Assembly (NCBI GenBank): GCA_035502775.1
Contig: DATJUB010000067.1
Span: 1 to 64,000 of the forward strand
Reading direction: 5' to 3'
Length of the DNA: 64,000 bases
Source of the DNA: 67-14 sp035502775
Lineage (GTDB): Bacteria > Actinomycetota > Thermoleophilia > Solirubrobacterales > 70-9
The notes below the pieces were generated by a model. That model did not search any database and had not been told where the DNA came from. It worked only from the letters and a program-made list of their open reading frames with translations. Positions 16,415 through 24,457 of the stretch are shown one piece after another; positions within the stretch are counted from its first letter, which is position 1; every line of letters begins with the position of its first letter. Both the position numbers and the translations under genes were made by a program.

Positions 16415-17454
16415 GCGGCTTCTCTCCTGTCGAGGTATGCGGAACCGATCACTTCGGCACTCGCGCTCTCCCCTCCGAGCATGTACTGGTCGGCGAGGAT
16501 CCGGCGATAGTGAAGATGGAGCCCGAGCTCCCACGAGAATCCGATCCCTCCGTGAACCTGGATCGCGCCCTCGCAGGCCCGCCGGGCCGCGGCCGGAACC
16601 GAGTGGGCGAGCGTCGCCCGCCACTGCTCGATCTCGGTCTCGGGCGCGTGACTCTCACCGTCGAGGTCGACGAAACGGCCGATGCCGGCCCGCGAGGTCT
16701 CGAGGCCGAGCTTCATCTCCGCCAGCAGGTGGCCGACCGCCTGGAAGGAGGAGATCGGGCGGCCGAACTGCTCACGCTCGTCGGCGTACTCGGCCGAGAG
16801 CTCGAGCGTGCGTTCGGCCGAACCGAAGGCCTCGCAGATCAGGGCGAGTTCGAACTCGCGCCGCACCCTGGCCGCCCGCTCGCCGATGACCGTGACCACC
16901 GGTTCCGCGCTGTCGGGCTTGACCCGGCGGAGACCCTGGCCCGGATCGAGTCCGGCGAGCGGCACCGAGGGGAAGCCTTCCGCCGTCTCGAAAACCGTGA
17001 TGCGGTCGAGGTCGAGGACGACCAGCGCCTCGGCTCCTTCCGGCATCTGGGCGAGAAGATCGCCTCCCTCGCGCGAGGCGAGGGCCAGCCCGACACTCGA
17101 CCCGCCGTCGAGCAGCCGCGCCAGCAGCTCCGCCGCGCGGGCGTCCGCGGGGGCGGCCAGGGCGAGCGCCGGGGCCACCCCGAAAGCCTCGTTGCGGACC
17201 GCCGCCGGAACCAGCCGGCGGCCGAGTACGGCGGCCAGCCTCACCCGGTCACCGAGCTCGAGTCCCAGGCCGCCGCTGTCCTCAGCGACCGCGATCCCCT
17301 GGAGACCGAGGCCGGCGATGGTCTCGGCCAGGGCCGCCGGCAGCGGCAGATCGTCGCAGGCGGACTCCAGCAGGATCTCGACGTTCAGGATCCTGCTGAG
17401 GGATTCGTCGAGCGACCTCGCCATCTCGACCCCCTCGTCGATCGCGGTGGTCAT
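16411..17454 (-). CDS. acyl-CoA dehydrogenase, short member of a pair
   Basis: Acyl-CoA dehydrogenase-like protein of 347 residues, shorter than the usual 380. The start ATG at 17454 overlaps the TGA of the preceding dehydrogenase (ATGA); the open frame upstream of it is not coding. The N-terminal helical domain is abbreviated, the central domain weakly conserved, and the C-terminal part (YADEREQFGRPISSFQAVGH and GGIGFSWELGLHLHYRRI) well conserved. It resembles the small partner of FadE heterotetramers (FadE27/29-like). Partner inferred: the 386-residue protein encoded at 17451. Together they would oxidise a bulky acyl-CoA. Confidence 0.87.
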   Translation of the reverse strand: MTTAIDEGVEMARSLDESLSRILNVEILLESACDDLPLPAALAETIAGLGLQGIAVAEDSGGLGLELGDRVRLAAVLGRRLVPAAVRNEAFGVAPALALAAPADARAAELLARLLDGGSSVGLALASREGGDLLAQMPEGAEALVVLDLDRITVFETAEGFPSVPLAGLDPGQGLRRVKPDSAEPVVTVIGERAARVRREFELALICEAFGSAERTLELSAEYADEREQFGRPISSFQAVGHLLAEMKLGLETSRAGIGRFVDLDGESHAPETEIEQWRATLAHSVPAAARRACEGAIQVHGGIGFSWELGLHLHYRRILADQYMLGGESASAEVIGSAYLDRREAA

Positions 17455-18611
17455 CGTTTCGCCCCCAGTCCGAGCAGCTGTTTCGAGATGATGTTGAGCT
17501 GGATCTCGGTGCTGCCGCCGTAGATCGAGACCGAGCGGCCCTCCAGCAGGTCGTGGGTCCATTGGTTGTAGGTGAGTGCGGTCTCCGGACCGAGCAGTTC
17601 GATCGCGACCGCGAACAGCTCCTGTTCGACCCGCGAGAGGTGCAGCTTGTCGATCGAGGTCGATCCGGCCGGCAGGGATCCGGCCGCCTGTCCGGCGAGA
17701 GTCCGGTATCCCTGCGCCTTCAGCAGCTCGAGGTCGGCCGAGATCGCGCCCAGCTTCTCCCGCACCCCGCGGTCCCCGGCCCGTCCGTTCTCGATCATCT
17801 GGTCGGCGAGTTCGTCGAGCGCCCGGCGAAGCCGGATCTGACGTTCGAGCACGAACAGGCCACGCTCGTAGGAGAGCATCTGCATCGCCGCCTTCCAGCC
17901 GTTGCCGAGACCGCCGATCACGTCCTCGACCCTGGCCTCGACGTCGTCCAGGAAGACCTCGTTGAAGTGCCGCTCGCCCAGCATCTGGGGCAGCGCGACG
18001 ACGTTCACACCGGGGTCCTCCATGTCGACGATCACCAGGGAGAGGCCATGGTGGCGCTCGGATCCCGGCTCGGTGCGGACCAGGCAGGCGCAGCGGCGGG
18101 CGATGTGGGCCCGTGAGGTCCACACCTTCTGGCCGTTGATGATGATCCGGTCACCGTCCACCCGTCCGCGGGCACGGATCGCGGCGAGGTCCGAGCCCGC
18201 CTCTGGCTCGGAGAAACCCTGGCACCAGGATTCCGAGGCGTCGAGCATCGGCCGCAGATAGCGTTCGGCCTGACCCTCGTCACCGAAGTCCATGATCGTC
18301 GGACCGCACATGTAGACCCCGATCCGGTTGATCAGCTCCGGCATGCCGGTCGCCGCCAGCTCCTCGGAGAAGACCGCCTCGGCCCTCAGGTCGAGTCCCG
18401 ATCCGCCGTACTTCTCGGGCCAGGAGAGCCCGATGAATCCGGCCCCGTGGAGGTCCTGCTGCCATCTGAGCAGGGCCCGCAGCCGCGCTTCGAACTCCTC
18501 CGGCGGCGCCCCCGGATCGTGTTCCTTCATCCAGCTTCTGATTTCCGTGCGCAGAGTCTCGTCCTCGGGCCTGAAGCTCAAGGTCTCGACCGGCAGTTCG
18601 GCCAACGTCAT
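17451..18611 (-). CDS. acyl-CoA dehydrogenase, canonical member of a pair
   Basis: 386 residues with complete acyl-CoA dehydrogenase architecture: WPEKYGGSGLDLRAEAVFSEE near 65, CQGFSEPEAGSDLA near 133 for flavin/substrate contact, WTSRAHIA near 168, and the C-terminal IYGGSTEIQLNIISKQLLGL. FAD-dependent, cytoplasmic, donating electrons to ETF. Coupled on both sides by ATGA overlaps, upstream to the APH-type kinase and downstream to the shorter dehydrogenase. The arrangement kinase-dehydrogenase-dehydrogenase matters for the 4-hydroxyacyl-CoA hypothesis given in the findings. Confidence 0.92.
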   Translation of the reverse strand: MTLAELPVETLSFRPEDETLRTEIRSWMKEHDPGAPPEEFEARLRALLRWQQDLHGAGFIGLSWPEKYGGSGLDLRAEAVFSEELAATGMPELINRIGVYMCGPTIMDFGDEGQAERYLRPMLDASESWCQGFSEPEAGSDLAAIRARGRVDGDRIIINGQKVWTSRAHIARRCACLVRTEPGSERHHGLSLVIVDMEDPGVNVVALPQMLGERHFNEVFLDDVEARVEDVIGGLGNGWKAAMQMLSYERGLFVLERQIRLRRALDELADQMIENGRAGDRGVREKLGAISADLELLKAQGYRTLAGQAAGSLPAGSTSIDKLHLSRVEQELFAVAIELLGPETALTYNQWTHDLLEGRSVSIYGGSTEIQLNIISKQLLGLGAKR

Positions 18612-19666
18612 CGGGTGGTCCTTCCGTTCAGTCCGGGTACTTGTGATTCATCCGCCAGTTCCAGCGCCGTCTCGACGAGCGATGCCGGGATCGATTCGAT
18701 CTGCGCGAAGCTCTCGCCGAGCGTTTCGCCCGCCTGGTCGCGGGCGTGGATGCCCTCGACGATCACGGCGAGCTTGAAATGGGCCAGCACTTCGAAGAAA
18801 TCGAGGTCACCGACGTCGAAGCCGGTGATCGAGGCGTAGCGCCCGATCAGCTCCGGCCGTTCCATGAAGCCTTCGGCCATCGTCATCGCGTGGGCATCCG
18901 AGGCGGCCCGTTCACCGGGACGCCGCCAGTACATGAGCAGCATGCCGAGATCGGCGAGCGGATCGCCCACGGTCGCCATCTCCCAATCGAGCACCGCGGT
19001 CACCCGGCCAGGATCGGCCGGATCGAGCATCACGTTGTCCATCCGGTAGTCGCCGTGGACGAGCGCGGCCCCTTCACGCTCGGGCACCGAGGCCGCGAGC
19101 CGGCGGGAGATCTCGCGCAGCTCGGGTGATACGCGGATGCCACTATCCAGCTGGCCGGTCCAGCGTTCGACCTGGCGGCCGAGATATCCGGCGGGACGGC
19201 CGAGCCCGGCCAGGCCGGCGGCCTCGTAGTCCGCGGTGTGGATCGCCGCCAGGGTCGAGATCAGGCCCTCGGAACAGCGCCGGGCCTCGGCGGGCGTGAA
19301 CTCGAGATCGGCCGGGGCCCGCAGGATGCGCCCCTCGGCCTTCTCCATCACGTAGAACTCGGCGCCGATCACGCTCTCGTCCTCGCATATCGCCAGTGGC
19401 AGGGGCGCGGGCACCGCCGTTTCGGAGAGTCCCCGCAGCACGTCGAACTCGCGCCTCATGTTGTGGGCCGTCGGCTGCCGGTGGCCGAGCGGCGGGCGCC
19501 GCAGCACCCAGGACCGCGATCCCTGGCGGAGAAAGTAGGTGAGGTTCGATCTGCCGCCCTCGATCAGTTCGGCCTCGAGCGGGATGCCGTCGGCCAGCTC
19601 GAGGCTGTCCGAGAGAAACCCGAGCAGGGGCTCGAGCTCTATGCCCGGAGGGGCCTGGACCGCCAC
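18608..19666 (-). CDS. ACAD10/11-type phosphotransferase (APH fold), probable hydroxyacyl-CoA kinase
   Basis: APH-fold kinase of 352 residues. GTG at 19666 has AAGGAA six bases upstream and shares one base with the TAG of the SDR gene. ATP site region GGRSNLTYFL near 42; catalytic loop LVHGDYRMDN near 200 and DWEMATVGDPLADLG near 225, a pattern typical of the kinase domain of ACAD10/ACAD11 and of LvaA rather than of antibiotic-resistance enzymes. In those relatives the kinase phosphorylates the hydroxyl of 4-hydroxyacyl-CoA so that an acyl-CoA dehydrogenase-fold enzyme can remove it. Adjacent dehydrogenase genes support that role. Exact substrate unproven; a resistance function is unlikely. 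Confidence 0.85.
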   Translation of the reverse strand: MAVQAPPGIELEPLLGFLSDSLELADGIPLEAELIEGGRSNLTYFLRQGSRSWVLRRPPLGHRQPTAHNMRREFDVLRGLSETAVPAPLPLAICEDESVIGAEFYVMEKAEGRILRAPADLEFTPAEARRCSEGLISTLAAIHTADYEAAGLAGLGRPAGYLGRQVERWTGQLDSGIRVSPELREISRRLAASVPEREGAALVHGDYRMDNVMLDPADPGRVTAVLDWEMATVGDPLADLGMLLMYWRRPGERAASDAHAMTMAEGFMERPELIGRYASITGFDVGDLDFFEVLAHFKLAVIVEGIHARDQAGETLGESFAQIESIPASLVETALELADESQVPGLNGRTTR

Positions 19667-20502
19667 TAGACGTTCCTTGCGTTCACGCCGGTCGACGGCG
19701 AGAGCGTCGCGCCGGTGATGAACTTCGCCTCGTCGCTGGCCAGGAAGAGCACCGAGTCGGAGATGTCGTCGGTCTCCGCGTACGGGACCGGCAGCACGTT
19801 GACGCTCTGGAAGGCGGGCAGCGCATCCTCCATCGTCGGATCCTCGAGGTCCGGCCGGAAGAGCCGGTATGAGGCCTCGTTGTGCATCATCGGCGTGTTG
19901 ACCGAACTGGGGCAGACGATGTTCGCGGTCACGCCCCGGTTGGCGACCTCGAGCGCGAGGCTCTTGACCATGCCGATCAGCCCCCACTTGGAGGCGGCGT
20001 AATGGCCGATGTTCTCCCAGCCGGCCCGGCCGGCCATCGAGGAGGTGGCGATCACGCGGCCGTACCCGTTCTCCAGCATTCCGGGGACGACGGGCCGCAC
20101 CGAGTTGAAGGCGCCGGTCAGGTTGACGTCGAGCATGGTCTGCCAGAGGCTTTCGTCCATCGACTCGATCGGGCCGAACGTGCAGATGCCGGCGTTGACG
20201 ACCAGCACATCGATCGTCTCGAACCGCTCGATCACCCGGGCGACGGCCCGCTCGGTTTCCGTGGCGGAGCGCACATCGGCCTGGACGGCGAGGCCGCGGC
20301 GGCCCTCGGCCTCGATCAGCCCGACCGTCTCCTCCAGATCATCGGGAGTCGCGATGTCGTAGGGCACGGTCTCTATCCGCGTGCTGGCGATGTCGAGCAC
20401 GGCGACGTCGGCTCCCTCCCGCGCGAACCGGACGGCGTGGTTGCGTCCCTGCCCGCGGGCGCCGCCGGTGATCAGGACCCTGCGTCCTTCGAAGCGGCCC
20501 AT
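19666..20502 (-). CDS. mycofactocin-type SDR oxidoreductase
   Basis: 278-residue SDR with TGGARGQGRNHAVRFAREGA in place of the usual TGxxxGIG, and an insertion after the second strand (TRIETVPYDIATPDDLEETV, near 43-62). Both features mark the mycofactocin-coupled SDR family, which includes carveol dehydrogenase and holds NAD tightly, passing electrons to mycofactocin. Catalytic residues appear as SSMAG and YAASK near 170. It shares a one-base overlap with the SDR upstream and is coupled to the kinase gene downstream. The mft operon lies 6 kb away in the same orientation. Substrate likely a secondary or cyclic alcohol. Confidence 0.9.
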   Translation of the reverse strand: MGRFEGRRVLITGGARGQGRNHAVRFAREGADVAVLDIASTRIETVPYDIATPDDLEETVGLIEAEGRRGLAVQADVRSATETERAVARVIERFETIDVLVVNAGICTFGPIESMDESLWQTMLDVNLTGAFNSVRPVVPGMLENGYGRVIATSSMAGRAGWENIGHYAASKWGLIGMVKSLALEVANRGVTANIVCPSSVNTPMMHNEASYRLFRPDLEDPTMEDALPAFQSVNVLPVPYAETDDISDSVLFLASDEAKFITGATLSPSTGVNARNV

Positions 20503-21338
20503 CAGGCGGCCGTCCTTGCGTTCCAGCCGAGCGCGACCGGCAGTGCCTCACCGGTGATGAACCTGGCCTCGTCGGAGGCGAGGAAGAGCACCGCGTCCGA
20601 GATGTCCTCGGGCTGTACCCAAGGGATCGGGATCGGGTTGAGTTCGGTGTATGCGCGTTCGACGTCGGCGAGTGTGTACTCGTCCTGACCCGGCAGGAAG
20701 AGATCGTGGAAGGCTTCGTTCTGGATCATCGGCGTGTCGACCGAGGTCGGGCAGACGGCGTTGACCGTGACCCCGCTGTCGGCCACCTCGAGGGCGAGGC
20801 TCTTGACCAGACCGACCACACCCCACTTGGCCGCCACGTAATGGGCGATGTTCGGGGAGCCCTGCCGGGCGACGACCGAGGCGGTCGCGACGATCCGGCC
20901 GTAGCCGCGCTCGACCATGTGCGGGCTGACCGCCCGCAGGGTCTTGAAGACCCCGGTCAGGTTGACGCCGATCATCTCCTCCCAGGCCCGGTCGGACATC
21001 TCGGCGACGGTCGAGATCCCGGCGATACCGGCGTTGGCGACCGCGATGTCGATCTGGCCGAACCGGTCTATGCCTTCGTCGACCAGGTCGGCCAGCGCCG
21101 CCGTGTCGCGGACGTCGGCGACCGCCGAGATCGCCCTGCCGCCGGCGGCCTCGACCAGCGCCACGGTCTCTTCGAGATCACTCCAGCGGGACATGCCGTA
21201 CGGAGGCGAGGCGAGATCGCCGTCGAGGTCGCAGAGCACCAGGCTCGCGCCCTCCTTGGCGAACTCGACCGCGTGGCTGCGCCCCTGCCCGCGGCCGGCG
21301 CCCGTGATCAGCGCGACCTTCTGCTCAAACTTCCCCAT
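20502..21338 (-). CDS. mycofactocin-type SDR oxidoreductase, second copy
   Basis: 278 residues, clearly paralogous to the next gene downstream. Same hallmarks: TGAGRGQGRSHAVEFAKEGA and the insertion SPPYGMSRWSDLEETVALVE after the second strand; catalytic YVAAK near 168 and a CPTSVDTPMIQNEAF segment. ATG at 21338 lies inside the last 14 bases of the enoyl-CoA hydratase gene, with GAGG eight bases upstream; the frame stays open further upstream only because it overlaps that gene. Two tandem copies suggest two alcohol oxidations, or two stereoisomers, in one pathway. Confidence 0.9.
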   Translation of the reverse strand: MGKFEQKVALITGAGRGQGRSHAVEFAKEGASLVLCDLDGDLASPPYGMSRWSDLEETVALVEAAGGRAISAVADVRDTAALADLVDEGIDRFGQIDIAVANAGIAGISTVAEMSDRAWEEMIGVNLTGVFKTLRAVSPHMVERGYGRIVATASVVARQGSPNIAHYVAAKWGVVGLVKSLALEVADSGVTVNAVCPTSVDTPMIQNEAFHDLFLPGQDEYTLADVERAYTELNPIPIPWVQPEDISDAVLFLASDEARFITGEALPVALGWNARTAA

Positions 21339-22155
21339 TGGCGATCCTCGCCTTCCTGGCCGCGGCGGTCGCCTTGGCCATCTCGTCGAGGTCGTCGACC
21401 GCCTTCCTGACCTGGTCTCCATACATGCCGAAGGTCTGGACCTCCAGGGCCGCCGAAAGTTCGAAACCGATGGTCGATCCGACGTTCAGCCATTGGTTGA
21501 TCGCCCGCTTGGTGAAACGGACCGCCTGCTGCGGCATGTTGGTGAAGTCGGTCGCGACCTCGGTCGCCCGGGCGAGCGAGGAGCCGGCCGGCACCAGCTC
21601 GGTCACCAGCCCGATGCGCTCGGCCTCGGCCGCGTCGATCCAGTCGCCGGTCATCAGGTACCGCTTGGCCCGGGTGAGGCCGACCGCCATCGGCCAGATC
21701 AGCACGCCGCCGTCTCCGGCGGCGAGCGCGGCCTTGATGTGGCCGTCGGCCATCTTCACGTTCTCTTCGACGATCACGTAGTCGGAGAGCAGGGCGAGCA
21801 TCAGGCCCGAGCCGGTGGCGACGCCGTTGATCGCCGAGACGACCGGCTTCTCGAGGTCGATGTGTGAGCGGACCAGCTCGCGAACCTGGACCTGGAGTTC
21901 CTCGAGGGCTACCCGGTCCTCGGTGAGCTGCTTCATGTAGTCGTAGGTGGCACCTACCGAGAAGGCGCGTCCGGCGCCGGTGAGAACCACAGCCTTGACC
22001 TCGTCGTCGGCGGCGACGTCCCTCAGGATGGTCGCGAACTCGCCGTGATCCTCGTGGCTGCACGCGTTCATCTTCTGGGGGTTGTCGATCGTCACGAAGG
22101 CAATTGAATCCCGAACTTCGGTCTTCAGAAAGGTGTACTTCTCGTATCGGCTCAC
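21325..22155 (-). CDS. enoyl-CoA hydratase/isomerase family protein
   Basis: Crotonase-fold protein of 276 residues. Segment GRAFSVGATYDY near 67 (oxyanion hole) and NGVATGSGLMLALLSDYVI near 112 are family-typical; the usual GGG is replaced by GSG. First structural gene behind the IclR-type regulator at 22177, 21 bases away and in the same orientation, so it may be transcribed with it. Its last 14 bases overlap the next SDR gene. Function inferred as hydration, isomerisation or ring cleavage of a CoA ester. Confidence 0.88.
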   Translation of the reverse strand: MSRYEKYTFLKTEVRDSIAFVTIDNPQKMNACSHEDHGEFATILRDVAADDEVKAVVLTGAGRAFSVGATYDYMKQLTEDRVALEELQVQVRELVRSHIDLEKPVVSAINGVATGSGLMLALLSDYVIVEENVKMADGHIKAALAAGDGGVLIWPMAVGLTRAKRYLMTGDWIDAAEAERIGLVTELVPAGSSLARATEVATDFTNMPQQAVRFTKRAINQWLNVGSTIGFELSAALEVQTFGMYGDQVRKAVDDLDEMAKATAAARKARIANGEV

Positions 22156-22176
22156 GCTGCTCTCGTTCCCCCTTGC

Positions 22177-23073
22177 TCAGCTACTTGGCTTGGGTGTTTG
22201 TTTTTGGTTTGGCTTTTCGACGCCGTTCGCGTCGCTGTGAAGGCGGTCCAGATGGGCCTTGGACGCGCCCTCCAAGTGAAAGACGGCTCTGGAGATGTCG
22301 TCGACCGCCTCGCCGAGGCGCTCTCCGATCGCCGGGATCAGGCGTTCCGGCATGAAGGACGAGTGGCCGGTGACGACCATCAGCAGGACCGGGTTGCCGG
22401 CCGGCGAGAGGATCGGGGCGCCGACCGCGTTGTAGTCCACCTCGTACTCGCCGATGCTGACCGAGTAGCCGCGTTCCTTGACCTCGGCCAGTTCGTTCTT
22501 GAACTTGGCGACGGTCGTGATCGACATCGGCGTGCGTGACGGCAGTCCGTGGAGCTCCAGCATCTCGTCGACGACCTCGTCCGGCTGGTGGGCGTAGTAG
22601 GCCTTGGCGAGCACGGCTCCGTTCGGCGGCACCTTGCCGCCGAGCGGAGCGGTGCCGCGCAGATCTGGGCGGCCCCGCATCTTGTCGATCACGATGAAGG
22701 AGTCGTCCTCCGCCTTCTGGCAGATCAGCATGATCAGCTTGTAGCGGCGCACGAAGTCGAGGGCCTTCATCCGGGCCGAGGTGAGCACCGCTCCCTCTTC
22801 GCTGACCGCCGCCCCGAGATCGCTCAGGCCGGTCCCCAGTTCGTAATGCTTGGTGTCGGCGTCGAAGTGGAGCAGGTCGCCCTGTTCCAGGGTCTTCAGG
22901 ATGTTGAAGCAGGTGCTCGGGTTCATCCCGAGCGCGTGAGCTATCTGGGTCATCGACGCGGGCTCGTTGCCGCGATCGCGGAGGTACTCGAAGATCGCGA
23001 TCGTGTGCCGGACGGCGGGCACGCCTCGCTCGAGTGCGGTTTCTCTTTCTTTCGTATCGGTAAGGGCGATCAT
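22177..23073 (-). CDS. IclR-family transcriptional regulator
   Basis: 298 residues. ATG at 23073 with AGAGGA six bases upstream; earlier in-frame codons lie in the divergent promoter region and are not used. N-terminal winged helix-turn-helix at about 20-80 (MTQIAHALGMNPSTCFNILK), then an IclR effector-binding domain with KAYYAHQPDEVVDEML and GYSVSIGEYEVDYNAVGAPI. Members bind small aromatic, carboxylic or CoA-related effectors and control adjacent catabolic genes. It sits between the leftward operon and the divergent thiolase-dehydrogenase-SDR operon and probably controls both. Confidence 0.92.
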   Translation of the reverse strand: MIALTDTKERETALERGVPAVRHTIAIFEYLRDRGNEPASMTQIAHALGMNPSTCFNILKTLEQGDLLHFDADTKHYELGTGLSDLGAAVSEEGAVLTSARMKALDFVRRYKLIMLICQKAEDDSFIVIDKMRGRPDLRGTAPLGGKVPPNGAVLAKAYYAHQPDEVVDEMLELHGLPSRTPMSITTVAKFKNELAEVKERGYSVSIGEYEVDYNAVGAPILSPAGNPVLLMVVTGHSSFMPERLIPAIGERLGEAVDDISRAVFHLEGASKAHLDRLHSDANGVEKPNQKQTPKPSS

Positions 23074-23242
23074 CTGGTTCCTCTCAGCGGCCACAGCGGT
23101 GGCTGCGGCCGATAGTTGCAATGCCGGCGGGGATCGTGAACCCGTTTCTGTAGAGAGAATTTTACGTCCGGGCACGGTCGATCTCGGCTTCTGTCAGCAG
23201 AATCCGCTTGTCCGTCCCGCCGATCCGGCCCATGCTCCGGCC
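23074..23242. promoter_or_regulatory. divergent promoter region between IclR regulator and thiolase
   Basis: 169 bases with no gene. The AT-rich core at 23147-23166 (TTTCTGTAGAGAGAATTTT followed by ACG) stands out from the GC-rich surroundings and is the best place for promoters and an IclR operator. The nonamer AATTTTACG inside it (23158-23166) recurs on the minus strand at 379-387 before the first SDR gene. Assigned by position and composition only. Confidence 0.4.
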
Positions 23243-24412
23243 ATGCCAGAAGCTGTGATTGTCTCCACGCGTCGTACACCCATCGGCCGCGCCTTCAAGG
23301 GCTCACTCAAGGATGTGAGACCCGACGATCTGGCCGGTTTCATCGCGAAGAAAGCCGTCGAGGATCTCGATGGTTTCGATCCGATCGAGATCGAGGACGT
23401 GATCTGCGGATCGGCGATCCAGGCCGGTGAGCAGAGCATGAACATCGGCAAGGTCGTGGCCGCCCTGGCCGGCTTCCCGGACGAGGTCGGCGGCAGCTCG
23501 GTCAACCGTTTCTGCGCCTCCTCCCTCCAGTCCCTGCGGATCGCCTCGCACGCGATCCTGGCCGGTGAGGGCGACGCGTATCTCGCGGTCGGCGTCGAGA
23601 GCGTCAGCCGGGTCGGCGGCCGCGCCTTCGATCCGGAGAAGGAGGCGAACCCCCGCTTCACCGACCCCACGCGTTCCGACTACGTGAACGACCACTACAT
23701 CTCGATGGGACTGACCGCCGAGAACGTCGCCGACAAGTGGGACGTGTCCCGGGCCGACATGGACCAGTTCGCCGCGCTCTCGCAGCAGCGCGCGGTCGCC
23801 GCCCAGGAATCCGGCTTCTTCGCCGACGAGATCACCCCGGTCACGCTGCCCGACGGCACCGTCGTCGACCGCGACGACGGACCGCGTCCCGGCACCACCG
23901 TCGAGTCACTCTCCGCCCTGAAACCGGCCTTCCGCGAGGACGGCCGCGTGACCGCCGGCAACTCCTGCCCGCTCAACGACGGCGCCGCGGCGGCGTTGGT
24001 GATGTCCGACACCCGCGCGGCCGAGCTCGGCCTGACGCCGAAGGCCCGCATCGTCTCCTCCGCGGTCACCGGCTGTGCCCCCGAGATGATGGGCATCGGC
24101 CCGATCACCGCGATCGAACTGGCCCTGAAACGGGCCGGCATGACGATCGGAGACATCGGCGTGGTCGAGCTGAACGAGGCATTCGCGGCCCAGGTGATCC
24201 CGATCTGCGAGGAGACCGGGATCAGCATCGAGTCGCAGCTCAACCCGCACGGCGGCGCGATCGCGCTCGGTCATCCCTTCGGCATGACCGGCGTGCGCAT
24301 CATGACCACCCTGCTTCACGACCTGGAAGTTCTCGACCGCGACATCGGCCTCGAGACGATGTGCGTCGGCGGCGGCCAGGGTATGGCCATGATCGTCGAA
24401 CGCCTCTCCTAG
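23243..24412 (+). CDS. acetyl-CoA acyltransferase (thiolase)
   Basis: Thiolase of 389 residues. The active-site nucleophile lies in NRFCASSLQS (Cys near 88), the C-terminal histidine in GGAIALGHPFGMTG (near 345), and the second cysteine in MCVGGGQGMAM. The start MPEAVIVSTRRTPIG is canonical, with only a weak ribosome-binding site. It cleaves 3-oxoacyl-CoA with CoA to acetyl- or propionyl-CoA plus the shortened acyl-CoA. First gene of the operon divergent from the IclR regulator; followed after 45 bases by an acyl-CoA dehydrogenase. Confidence 0.94.
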   Translation: MPEAVIVSTRRTPIGRAFKGSLKDVRPDDLAGFIAKKAVEDLDGFDPIEIEDVICGSAIQAGEQSMNIGKVVAALAGFPDEVGGSSVNRFCASSLQSLRIASHAILAGEGDAYLAVGVESVSRVGGRAFDPEKEANPRFTDPTRSDYVNDHYISMGLTAENVADKWDVSRADMDQFAALSQQRAVAAQESGFFADEITPVTLPDGTVVDRDDGPRPGTTVESLSALKPAFREDGRVTAGNSCPLNDGAAAALVMSDTRAAELGLTPKARIVSSAVTGCAPEMMGIGPITAIELALKRAGMTIGDIGVVELNEAFAAQVIPICEETGISIESQLNPHGGAIALGHPFGMTGVRIMTTLLHDLEVLDRDIGLETMCVGGGQGMAMIVERLS

Positions 24413-24457
24413 CCTTCACACTCCCCCTCACCGAATCACGAACAGGAGCATCAGACC

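Noticed and set aside
17455..18123. Longer N-terminus for the acyl-CoA dehydrogenase ending at 16411.
   Set aside because: The extra 223 codons are an out-of-frame reading of the upstream dehydrogenase gene, and the ATGA start at 17454 is clear.
18608..19666. Aminoglycoside phosphotransferase (resistance gene).
   Set aside because: The APH fold is real, but the motif pattern and operon context match the ACAD10/11-type acyl-CoA-linked kinases rather than antibiotic-modifying enzymes.
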